Source: a virus
Strand: one strand, 5' to 3'
Virus record (IMG/VR): IMGVR_UViG_3300032296_001698
Location: 1-30,840 of that record
DNA: 30,840 nt
The translations under genes and the position numbers were made by a program. Every line of letters starts with the position of its first letter. Positions within the stretch are counted from its first letter, which is position 1. The notes beneath the pieces are model-generated. The model searched no databases, had not been told where the DNA came from, and saw nothing but the letters and a program-made list of their open reading frames with translations. Of the stretch, positions 1-6,395 are shown in pieces.

Positions 1-651
1 GATGGTTGTAGAGTTGGAACAGAAGGCGGAACTATGAAAGTTGATATAAACAAAGATAGTGATACTATGTTTGAGGGGGGAAGACATAATAGTGGTAAGG
101 TTGCTGAACTAAATGAAGGCAGATTTCCAGCCAACATCATATTAGATGAGATTGCTGGTGAGATGTTAGATGAACAAAGTGGTATAAGTAAGTCAAGTCC
201 AGACAATAGAAAAGAAAAGAACGCAACTGGTGAGATGTTTGGAACTGGTAAGATTACAAGTCATAATGATAAAGGTGGAGCCTCACGCTTCTTCTATCAA
301 GCGAAAGTAAGTAAGGCTGAAAGAAATATGGGTTTAGATGGATTTGAGGATAAAGTATTTAATGTTGTTAATTCTGGTGGATTAGAGAATAGTCCAAACT
401 TCGCACCTAAGATATATAAAAATAATCATCCAACCGTAAAACCTGTATCACTTATGGCTTATCTTTGTAGATTAGTGACACCACCAAACGGAATTGTTTT
501 AGACCCGTTTATGGGTTCAGGTTCAACAGGTATAGCAGCACAATTAGAAGGATTTAGATTTTGTGGTATGGAGATGGATAAAGATTACTTTAAGATTGCT
601 GAGGCAAGAATAGAAAACTATGAGAAATATAGAAAGTTTCTAAAAAAATAA
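1..651 (+). CDS. DNA methyltransferase, beta class (N6-adenine or N4-cytosine), C-terminal part; gene cut by the window edge
   Basis: The frame is open from base 1, reading DGCRVGTEGGT before the first in-window ATG at 34, so the gene begins outside the window. The C-terminal part carries DPFMGSGSTG (codons about 504-533), the SAM-binding motif I, followed by FCGMEMDKDYFKIA, a typical motif II/III stretch. Motif I lying at the C-terminal end implies the beta order, in which the catalytic DPPY motif is N-terminal and here missing. The HPTVKP stretch just before motif I is also usual for phage methylases. It probably protects phage DNA from host restriction; no partner nuclease is next to it. 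TerL follows after 8 nt, suggesting co-transcription. Family call is strong; target base and specificity are unknown. Confidence 0.88.
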   Translation, partial: DGCRVGTEGGTMKVDINKDSDTMFEGGRHNSGKVAELNEGRFPANIILDEIAGEMLDEQSGISKSSPDNRKEKNATGEMFGTGKITSHNDKGGASRFFYQAKVSKAERNMGLDGFEDKVFNVVNSGGLENSPNFAPKIYKNNHPTVKPVSLMAYLCRLVTPPNGIVLDPFMGSGSTGIAAQLEGFRFCGMEMDKDYFKIAEARIENYEKYRKFLKK

Positions 652-659
652 TAATGTGA

Positions 660-1844
660 TTGAAATTCAAAAGAACAAAGTCTATTGATAGAATACTAAG
701 TATGAAAGCCACCAAGAAAGTTATTCAAGGTGGTTCTTCTGCTGGTAAAACATTTGCTATATTAGCAATCTTAATTGATAGAGCTATTAAAGAAGCAAAC
801 ATATCTATATCAGTTGTTGCTGAAAGTATGCCACATTTGAGAAGAGGTGCCTTAAGAGACTTCTTAAATATAATGAAAGAAACTGGTAGATACTTTGAAG
901 ACCACTTCAATAGAACAAATCTAATCTATACATTTTCAAATGGTTCTTATATTGAATTTTTTGCTGCTGATAGTCCTGATAAATTAAAAGGAGCACGTAG
1001 AGATATACTTTATTGTAATGAGGCCAATCATATATCATATGAAGCCTACCTACAATTATCTATTAGAACAAGAAGAGACATCTATATTGACTTTAACCCA
1101 ACAAAAAGATTTTGGGCTCATGATGAAGTCTTAAAAGAAGAAGGTAGTGAATTATTAATCTTAACTTATAAAGATAACTCTGCCTTAGACCAAAACACTA
1201 TTAATCAGTTTTTAGTTAATATAGAAAAGGCTAAGACATCTGACTATTGGAAGAACTGGTGTAAGGTTTATATTGATGGTGAAATAGGTTCATTAGAAGG
1301 AGTTATATTTGATAATTGGAAAACTATTGATAGAATACCTGATGAAGCCACCTTAGTTGGTTATGGATTAGACTTTGGTTATACGAATGACCCGACCGCA
1401 CTTGTAGGTGTTTGGAAATGGAATAACGAATATATCTTAGATGAAGAGATATACCAAACAGGATTATTAAACTCTACAATTAGTTCTATGATGAACCAAT
1501 TAAACATACCTAAATGGGGTGAAATATGGGCTGATAGTTCTGAACCTAAATCTATTAAAGAATTAAAAAACTCTGGTTGGAAAATTAATGGTGTTGTGAA
1601 AGGTAAAGATAGTGTGATGTGGGGAATTTCATTGATGCAGCAAAATAATTTATATATAACAAGTAGGAGTAAGAACATAATTGATGAATTTCAAAACTAT
1701 CAATGGATGAAAGATAGAGATGATAATTCAAAGAACATACCTATTGACGCTTTTAACCACGCTATTGATGCAATAAGATATTTATTCATGAGTAAGTTGG
1801 GTAAAAAGAATGAGAATAAAACACCATTTTATATCTCACGATAA
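660..1844 (+). CDS. terL: Terminase large subunit (TerL)
   Basis: This is the ATPase-nuclease motor that packages DNA through the portal and cuts it. The 394-residue product is of usual length. Walker A is GGSSAGKT (24-31), Walker B is DILYCNEA (115-122, catalytic E121), and DFNP (144-147) is the coupling motif. The RNase H-like nuclease half shows the expected acidic residues: GLDFGYTNDP (D238), IWADSSEP (D292) and NHAIDAIRY (D370). The start is TTG at 660; the ATG at 654 runs straight into TGA, and the next in-frame ATG (702) would cut close to Walker A. It sits between the methyltransferase and a small unknown gene, while the probable small subunit is at the other end of the window. Confidence is very high. 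Confidence 0.96.
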   Translation: MKFKRTKSIDRILSMKATKKVIQGGSSAGKTFAILAILIDRAIKEANISISVVAESMPHLRRGALRDFLNIMKETGRYFEDHFNRTNLIYTFSNGSYIEFFAADSPDKLKGARRDILYCNEANHISYEAYLQLSIRTRRDIYIDFNPTKRFWAHDEVLKEEGSELLILTYKDNSALDQNTINQFLVNIEKAKTSDYWKNWCKVYIDGEIGSLEGVIFDNWKTIDRIPDEATLVGYGLDFGYTNDPTALVGVWKWNNEYILDEEIYQTGLLNSTISSMMNQLNIPKWGEIWADSSEPKSIKELKNSGWKINGVVKGKDSVMWGISLMQQNNLYITSRSKNIIDEFQNYQWMKDRDDNSKNIPIDAFNHAIDAIRYLFMSKLGKKNENKTPFYISR

Positions 1845-1857
1845 AATAAGATTAGTT

Positions 1858-2283
1858 ATGAGCAAGACTAAATGGGAAAGAGATTGGGATGATATAATTA
1901 AGATTAACATTGTAGATGTTTTTGGTGTTGATGAATTATCTGCTATTATTGGTGCGCCTAATAAAATATCAACATCAATTATAAATATCTTTGAATTTTT
2001 AAAGAAATTAAAAAATAATAAATTTTATACGAAAAAAGAATTAGAAACCATTTATCTAGTTGTCTATGAAGATATACAATATATCAATGATATTTTATAT
2101 TATATGTGTTCAGACGAGGTTGTTGATACAATATATCGTGTTATAACAAACATATTTAATGAGTTGATATTAATCGCTAAAGATTTAGAAAATTACGAGT
2201 GTTCTGGTAATCTTCTAAATTTTAAAAATTATTGGTATTCACTGAATAGTATAAAAATCAATAGTAATAATGAGCAGAAATGA
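1858..2283 (+). CDS. Hypothetical protein, about 141 aa
   Basis: The frame is open from an ATG at 1810 inside terL, but the ATG at 1858 (MSKTKWERDWDD) is preferred: it lies 14 nt after the terL stop behind an A-rich leader like other starts here, and the first 16 codons of the longer version look like shadow sequence of terL. The product is helical, rich in Ile, Asn and Lys, with no motif I recognise and no membrane segment. Its 3' end overlaps the sigma-like gene by 14 nt, so the two are probably translationally coupled. Function unknown. Confidence 0.6.
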   Translation: MSKTKWERDWDDIIKINIVDVFGVDELSAIIGAPNKISTSIINIFEFLKKLKNNKFYTKKELETIYLVVYEDIQYINDILYYMCSDEVVDTIYRVITNIFNELILIAKDLENYECSGNLLNFKNYWYSLNSIKINSNNEQK

Positions 2284-2878
2284 AATCATTGACCAATTAT
2301 ATCGTTCTTATTTTATTAATGATTTAATAGACACAATAACATCTAATAATAAATTAAAATTTGATTTAAAGCAAGAACTATTTATCATATTACTTGAAAT
2401 GCCAGAATGGAGGATTAAAAGAGCATGGAATGAAAATTATTTAAACTATATGTGTGTTAATATATTGAAAAAGCAATATCATTCATCAACATCACCGTTT
2501 CATAAAAAATATAGAGCCGAGAAGTTTGATGAATTAACAGATTGGAATACATCAGATGAATTATTTGATTTAGTAGATAGTGAAGAAAATAGTGAAGACA
2601 TAATTAATAAGATTAGATGGATTGTTGAAAATAAATTAGATATGGTTGATAAAGAATTATTTAAACTTTATTATAAATGGGATAGATATGATAGATGGAT
2701 TGGTGATTTAAAAGATGATAGTTGCCAAAAAGAATGGAGTTCTTATAGAAAGATTGAAAAAAAATTAACTATTACACCAATTTCAGGTGGTAAGAAAATA
2801 GGAATTAGTAGAAATACTATATCTCTATCTCATCAAAGAAGTATAGAGAAGATTAAAAAATGGTTACGAAGAATATGA
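2270..2878 (+). CDS. Sigma-70-family-like protein (putative phage sigma factor)
   Basis: The 202-residue product resembles small sigma-like proteins found in phages of Bacteroidetes. The N-terminal half (about 3-85) has the EIIDQLY...DLKQELFIILLEMP...NYLNYMCVNILKKQYH pattern, matching a region-2-like helical core (polymerase and -10 binding). An acidic linker follows (about 88-115). The C-terminal end (about 165-200, GISRNTISLSHQRSIEKIKKW) reads as a region-4-like helix-turn-helix. It overlaps the upstream gene by 14 nt and the downstream one by 4 nt (ATGA). If functional it would redirect host RNA polymerase; the repeated late-promoter element in this window is an obvious candidate target, which is inference. 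It could instead be another helix-turn-helix regulator. Family call moderate. Confidence 0.62.
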   Translation: MSRNEIIDQLYRSYFINDLIDTITSNNKLKFDLKQELFIILLEMPEWRIKRAWNENYLNYMCVNILKKQYHSSTSPFHKKYRAEKFDELTDWNTSDELFDLVDSEENSEDIINKIRWIVENKLDMVDKELFKLYYKWDRYDRWIGDLKDDSCQKEWSSYRKIEKKLTITPISGGKKIGISRNTISLSHQRSIEKIKKWLRRI

Positions 2879-3165
2879 TGTTAGATTTAATTTATAACTT
2901 GTTAGAGGTTGTAGTTATTGCTTATGTTTTAACAGATTTGGGAGAGTTTATTGGTGATTTGATACAGATATTTAACAATGGTAAGAATAAGTTATTAGGT
3001 GTCTTTATTTCACTTATTAGTTATTTGCTACAATGTAGTAAATGTTTTACATTTTGGTTTAGTTTAATTTTTACTGGTGATTTATTCATAGCTGCTTCGG
3101 CTGCTATTATAGTAAGTCAGGTTAAAGAAATTATTAATATGTATAATGGGGATACAAAATTATAA
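2875..3165 (+). CDS. Small integral membrane protein with a CxxC motif
   Basis: About 96 residues with hydrophobic stretches near residues 5-20, 40-52 and 58-82, so two or three membrane passes. A CSKC motif lies at the start of the last segment (QCSKCFTFWFSL), a layout reminiscent of DUF1360-type proteins, though I cannot confirm membership. The frame opens at an ATG at 2860, but the ATG at 2875 forms an ATGA overlap with the stop of the sigma-like gene and is the likelier start. It may act in the cell envelope, for example in lysis or superinfection exclusion; nothing seen decides this. Confidence 0.6.
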   Translation: MMLDLIYNLLEVVVIAYVLTDLGEFIGDLIQIFNNGKNKLLGVFISLISYLLQCSKCFTFWFSLIFTGDLFIAASAAIIVSQVKEIINMYNGDTKL

Positions 3166-3173
3166 AATAAATT

Positions 3174-3374
3174 ATGAATGAATTAGATAAATTAGAATTT
3201 GAAAGGCTTTGTAATTTAACAGAGGCTAATGCTATTGATAAACATTCGGCACAAGACTTAATACAAAGGTATATGGACCCCGGCGCTAAGTATTGTATGT
3301 CCTGTGACCCATCAGTTAGAGCCATGTTTAGAAGATTAAAGGCCTGGTGGTTTGAGAATAAAGACAAATATTAA
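3174..3374 (+). CDS. Small conserved-looking hypothetical protein (66 aa, CxxC)
   Basis: A 66-residue charged, helical protein with a YCMSC motif near residues 42-46 and an aromatic C-terminal tail (RRLKAWWFENKDKY). The Cys pair alone is not enough for a zinc ribbon unless the protein dimerises. It begins 8 nt after the preceding stop and is the last gene of the terL group: the late-promoter element of the next unit overlaps its last codons. An opposite-strand frame over the same bases is a shadow. Function not recognised. Confidence 0.55.
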   Translation: MNELDKLEFERLCNLTEANAIDKHSAQDLIQRYMDPGAKYCMSCDPSVRAMFRRLKAWWFENKDKY

Positions 3375-3388
3375 ATTATTTATATTTA
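3360..3388 (+). promoter_or_regulatory. Putative phage late promoter P1 (AAAGACA-N14-TATATTTA)
   Basis: AAAGACA at 3360-3366 and TATATTTA at 3381-3388 with a 14-nt spacer. It is one of five perfect copies in the window. It overlaps the 3' end of the preceding gene and lies 27 nt before the tail-chaperone start. Confidence 0.72.
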
Positions 3389-3415
3389 TATAAAATAAAA
3401 AATTATTAGAAGAAA

Positions 3416-3967
3416 ATGATTATTGTAGAATTAGAAGGTAAAGAATATTCTTTACCAGAAGGTTGGCACGAGGTTAGTTTAGAAATGTTTGAAAAGATAG
3501 TTTCACATACTAATGTTTTAAGTGAGTATAAATCTCAATTTCAATATGCTATTGAGATGTTTGCTATTTTAACTAAATGTTCGGTTGATGACTTAAAAAA
3601 AATGACAAGAGGTAGTTTTGAACAATTAACTAGCGCTGTTAAATGGACAAGTGAAGAGATTACAAATGATACCAAAGAGTTTTTTGAAATTGAAGGTGAA
3701 GAATATATGAAAATTAAAAACTTAAATAGTTTAGAGATGGGAGATGTTGTTAGTTTAGAGATACTTATTTCAAATAGTCAAGCATTTGAGATATTAACTA
3801 ATATCTTACCAATTTTAATTAGAAAAGTTAAAACAGTTCAAAAAGCAAATGGTGAGATTAAAAAAGTTCCTATGCCTTTTGATGATATTAATTATGAAGA
3901 AACAAAACAGTTGTTTAGAAAACATATAATGGTTTCTGAAGTGCATGAATTGAAGAATTTTTTTTAA
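3416..3967 (+). CDS. Tail assembly chaperone, short form (gpG-like)
   Basis: A 183-residue acidic, helical protein with no catalytic motif. The call rests on architecture. It ends in Asn-Phe-Phe on a run of eight T (3958-3965), and an overlapping frame without its own early start continues in -1. This is the layout of lambda gpG/gpGT, in which the short and frameshifted forms coat the tape measure during tail assembly. The length is close to the usual range. It is the first gene behind a putative late promoter. Unusually, the tape-measure gene is about 7.4 kb away rather than immediately downstream. Confidence 0.68.
   Translation: MIIVELEGKEYSLPEGWHEVSLEMFEKIVSHTNVLSEYKSQFQYAIEMFAILTKCSVDDLKKMTRGSFEQLTSAVKWTSEEITNDTKEFFEIEGEEYMKIKNLNSLEMGDVVSLEILISNSQAFEILTNILPILIRKVKTVQKANGEIKKVPMPFDDINYEETKQLFRKHIMVSEVHELKNFF
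3958..3965 (+). promoter_or_regulatory. Programmed -1 ribosomal frameshift site (T8 slippery run)
   Basis: Eight consecutive T are read in the zero frame as AAT TTT TTT TAA. Slipping back one base lets both tRNAs re-pair and avoids the TAA at 3965-3967, entering the open -1 frame. No convincing stimulatory hairpin was found directly downstream. Confidence 0.68.
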
Positions 3968-4230
3968 GATGGCGTGAGGGTGTTTTTTATAACTATGAAG
4001 GTTATTTTGGTAAGAGAAAGCCAGAAGTAGAAGATGATAGTTTAGGACCAGTAATGAGTGAATTTGATTATAAAAAATGGCAATGGCATTTGATGGTTCA
4101 TAAACTAGTTGAAGAATTAAACCTCACGCCTAATGATGTTTATAAAATGAATTATATTGACTGTTTAAATTGGTTAAGTATGTTTCATCTAAGAGACAAG
4201 CATATTGAGATGACAAGAAAAAATAAATAA
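3964..4230 (+). CDS. Tail assembly chaperone C-terminal extension, made by -1 frameshift (gpT-like)
   Basis: This 88-codon frame begins on the eight-T run and reads LRWREGVFYNYEG... to ...LRDKHIEMTRKNK before TAA at 4228-4230. It has no early start codon: the first in-frame ATG is at 4054, well inside, and the nearest upstream stop in this frame is TGA at 3946-3948. The two frames therefore overlap by only about 19 nt, exactly over the slippery run. The fusion would be about 271 residues. The coding-like composition and motifs (FDYKKWQWHLMVHKL, DCLNWLSMFHLRDKH) argue against junk. It explains an otherwise gene-free stretch of 270 bases. Confidence 0.72.
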   Translation, partial: LRWREGVFYNYEGYFGKRKPEVEDDSLGPVMSEFDYKKWQWHLMVHKLVEELNLTPNDVYKMNYIDCLNWLSMFHLRDKHIEMTRKNK

Positions 4231-4235
4231 AAAAA

Positions 4236-4676
4236 ATGGAAGTTTGGAAAGATATAGATGGGATTGATGGGTATATGATTAGCAACTATGGTAGAGTTAA
4301 ATCAAATAGAGGATTGCTTAGGATACAAAATGGTAGAAAGTATAAACAGGTGACTATTAGAAGAAAGACATATACCATACATAAGTTAGTGGCTGAGAGT
4401 TTTTTAGGTGATAGACCAGTTGGATATATCATAGACCATATTGATAATGACCCATCTAACAATAGATTAGATAATTTACAATATACCAGTTATAAGGTAA
4501 ATAATACAAAAGATAGAAGATTTAATACTAATGTAAGAGGTGTTCATTTTTGTAAGTCAAAAAATAAATGGATTTGTAGATTGACAATTGATAAAAACAG
4601 AATACACCTCGGAACATTTAATACGGAAAAAGAGGCTATAAAAAAAATAAATGAATATGGCTATAACAATTGCTAA
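4236..4676 (+). CDS. HNH homing endonuclease (NUMOD4 - HNH - AP2-like)
   Basis: A 146-residue free-standing endonuclease. The NUMOD4 start is EVWKDIDGIDGYMISNYGRVKS (about 2-23). The HNH_3-type core contains IHKLVAESF (H49), IIDHIDNDPSNNRLDNLQY (D67-H68, N75/N76, N80), and the C-terminal part (about 100-140, RGVHFCKSKNKWICRL...LGTFNTEKEA) looks like an AP2-type DNA-binding domain. Such genes insert between phage structural genes and spread by cutting copies that lack them. This one separates the chaperone from the next tail gene, and its last 26 bases overlap that gene's first possible start, so the insertion brought or formed a fused boundary. It begins 5 nt after the frameshifted chaperone stop. 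Confidence 0.9.
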   Translation: MEVWKDIDGIDGYMISNYGRVKSNRGLLRIQNGRKYKQVTIRRKTYTIHKLVAESFLGDRPVGYIIDHIDNDPSNNRLDNLQYTSYKVNNTKDRRFNTNVRGVHFCKSKNKWICRLTIDKNRIHLGTFNTEKEAIKKINEYGYNNC

Positions 4677-5151
4677 CCTTATAAGTAGATTTAAAAAATT
4701 AGCAGACGCTGACCCTCGTTGTAATGCCTTTGGTTCAGGACCTCAATATGATATTATAGATGATATAAAATACTATCCATATTTATGGATTATAAATGAT
4801 TTAAATCACTCTGTAAGATATACACAAGATAATAGATATAAGGCTATTGAATATAACTTTATAATTAGAGTTGGTGATAAGGTAAATAATCAACAAAATG
4901 TTTATAGGGCTTATGGTGAAAACTCAAATAATGGTTTAGATATTTCATCTGATACATTTACTATACTTGTTGATGTTATTAATGCGATAAGTGAAAATTC
5001 TATTGGTTTATTTGGAGATGTTGCTATGATAGATGATATTGATGTAGAACCATTCTTTCATGAAGATACTGGTGACGTTAATGGTCATCAAGCCACTATA
5101 ACTTTAAGAGTTCCAATTGATAATGCTTGTAGTAGTCCAATTACAGATTAA
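4657..5151 (+). CDS. Putative tail-completion/terminator-like structural protein
   Basis: About 164 residues. Starts are possible at 4651 (MNMAITIAN) or 4657 (MAITIAN); the second is preferred because the first two codons lie deepest within the HNH gene. The protein has an alpha/beta pattern with a long C-terminal strand region (DIDVEPFFHEDTGDVNGHQATITLRVPIDN). A protein of this size with late strands ending in a regular ITLRVPI segment, sitting among tail-assembly genes, fits tail-completion or tail-terminator proteins that cap the tail tube. This is inferred from position and general shape only. Confidence 0.45.
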   Translation: MAITIANLISRFKKLADADPRCNAFGSGPQYDIIDDIKYYPYLWIINDLNHSVRYTQDNRYKAIEYNFIIRVGDKVNNQQNVYRAYGENSNNGLDISSDTFTILVDVINAISENSIGLFGDVAMIDDIDVEPFFHEDTGDVNGHQATITLRVPIDNACSSPITD

Positions 5152-5166
5152 AAAATAATTAGTAAG

Positions 5167-5967
5167 ATGCCAATTAAAAAGAAAAAAGGAGAAACAAAAG
5201 ACGAATTTTTAGGAAGATGTATTCCAATTGAAGTAGAAGCTGGATTTGAAAAAGAGCAAGCAGTTGCTATGTGTTATAATTATTGGACAACCGAAAATTT
5301 ATTAGATATTAGAAAAATAAGAAGAAAAAAATATCTAAATTATAGTAGAGAGGATAATGACTTAGAAGAATTTGAAAGCTATAATGATTATCCTAAGGCT
5401 GCAAGTGAAAATGCTAAGATTGCATTACGATGGGCTGAGAAATGGGGCTGGGGTGATTGTGGAACACCTGTAGGTAAGGCAAGAGCTAATCAATTAGCAA
5501 ATGGTGAGAATATTTCAAGAGATACTATTTCAAGAATGGCTGGTTTTGAGAGACATAGGCAAAATAGTCAGAAAGAATTAGGTGATGGCTGCGGTCGACT
5601 TGTCTGGCTCGCATGGGGTGGAGATGAAGGTATTGAATGGGCACAAAGAAAATTAAATCAAATTGAAGCAGAGAACTTTAAGAAATGGAGAAATAATCCA
5701 AAAAGTTCTAATGTTGCAAAAATAATGTATAATGATGAAACATTAGAATTGGTTCTTCAATTTAATGATAAATCTATTTATACTTATTCAGGTGTTAGTT
5801 TTGACCTTTTTAGAGATATTATGGATGGTAATGGGGTTTGTAGAACAGAAGGTGAAAATAGATGGGGAGAATGGTGGGTTGGTAAGTCACCATCGGTTGG
5901 TGCCGCAGTTTATGAAAGGTTAGTTTTAAAAGGTATAAGATATATAAAAGGTGGTAATTTAAGATGA
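5167..5967 (+). CDS. Three-part phage protein with C-terminal KTSC domain
   Basis: Three segments are visible in 266 residues. Residues 1-40 carry a short Cys-containing module (KDEFLGRCIP...AVAMCYNYW) that I recall at the front of phage head proteins. Residues about 75-165 hold a Gly/Trp-rich module (WGDCGTPVGKARANQLANGENISRDTISRM...GCGRLVWLAWGGDEGIEWAQRKL), also recurrent in phage proteins. Residues about 178-260 look like a KTSC domain (VAKIMYNDETLELVLQF, IYTYSGVSFDLFRDIM, SVGAAVYERLV). KTSC domains are small and often fused to other proteins, but their role is unclear. The gene overlaps the next by 4 nt (ATGA). I infer a structural or morphogenesis accessory role. Confidence 0.6.
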   Translation: MPIKKKKGETKDEFLGRCIPIEVEAGFEKEQAVAMCYNYWTTENLLDIRKIRRKKYLNYSREDNDLEEFESYNDYPKAASENAKIALRWAEKWGWGDCGTPVGKARANQLANGENISRDTISRMAGFERHRQNSQKELGDGCGRLVWLAWGGDEGIEWAQRKLNQIEAENFKKWRNNPKSSNVAKIMYNDETLELVLQFNDKSIYTYSGVSFDLFRDIMDGNGVCRTEGENRWGEWWVGKSPSVGAAVYERLVLKGIRYIKGGNLR

Positions 5968-6344
5968 GTAATAAAAAGATAAAATATCCACCAAGTGCTA
6001 TTAAAAAATGTGATAAGCAGATTAAAGATTTAATGATTGATATTATTAAAACTAAACAAGGAGGAACAACAATTAAAGGAGCGCCTGGACCTGAGAGAAC
6101 TATCATTAATAGAACAGGAACTTTGATAGGTAGTATAAAACCAGTTATTAAAGTTGTTGATAATGAGTTATTCATAGAAGTTGAAGTTGTTAAGTATTTT
6201 CAATATTTAGACCAAGGAACCAATAGAATAAAACAACCGTGGTTTTTTACAAATGAACTAACTCAACACGCTAAATTTTTAGATGCGATAGCTCAATTAG
6301 AAGCAAGAGGTATAGCTTATACGATACAAACTAATGCTAAGTAA
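5964..6344 (+). CDS. Putative HK97-gp10-like neck/tail-connection protein
   Basis: A 126-residue protein whose centre reads INRTGTLIGSIKPVIK....ELFIEVEVVKYFQYLDQGTNR, the pattern seen in HK97 gp10-like proteins: an R-x-G-x-L-x-x-S helix end, then strands, then Y-x-x-x-x-x-x-G. These act in joining head and tail. Its start overlaps the stop of the KTSC gene (ATGA). A late-promoter element begins 5 nt after its stop, so it ends its unit. The call rests on a short motif and position. Confidence 0.48.
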   Translation: MSNKKIKYPPSAIKKCDKQIKDLMIDIIKTKQGGTTIKGAPGPERTIINRTGTLIGSIKPVIKVVDNELFIEVEVVKYFQYLDQGTNRIKQPWFFTNELTQHAKFLDAIAQLEARGIAYTIQTNAK

Positions 6345-6348
6345 GAGT

Positions 6349-6377
6349 AAAGACAAAAACTTTTATTAATATATTTA
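6349..6377 (+). promoter_or_regulatory. Putative phage late promoter P2 (AAAGACA-N14-TATATTTA)
   Basis: AAAGACA at 6349-6355 and TATATTTA at 6370-6377, perfect in both halves with a 14-nt spacer. It lies in the 51-nt gap before the 6396 tail gene. A tiny frame (ATG ACG ATA TGA, 6388-6399) between them overlaps the start of that gene. Confidence 0.75.
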
Positions 6378-6395
6378 ATAGAAATTTATGACGAT

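Noticed and set aside
654-659. ATG at 654 as start of the large terminase
   Set aside because: It is followed at once by TGA (ATG TGA). TTG at 660 is the first usable start in the frame.
4365-4393. AAAGACA inside the HNH gene as a promoter
   Set aside because: The position 14 nt downstream does not resemble TATATTTA, and the next gene start is almost 300 bases away.
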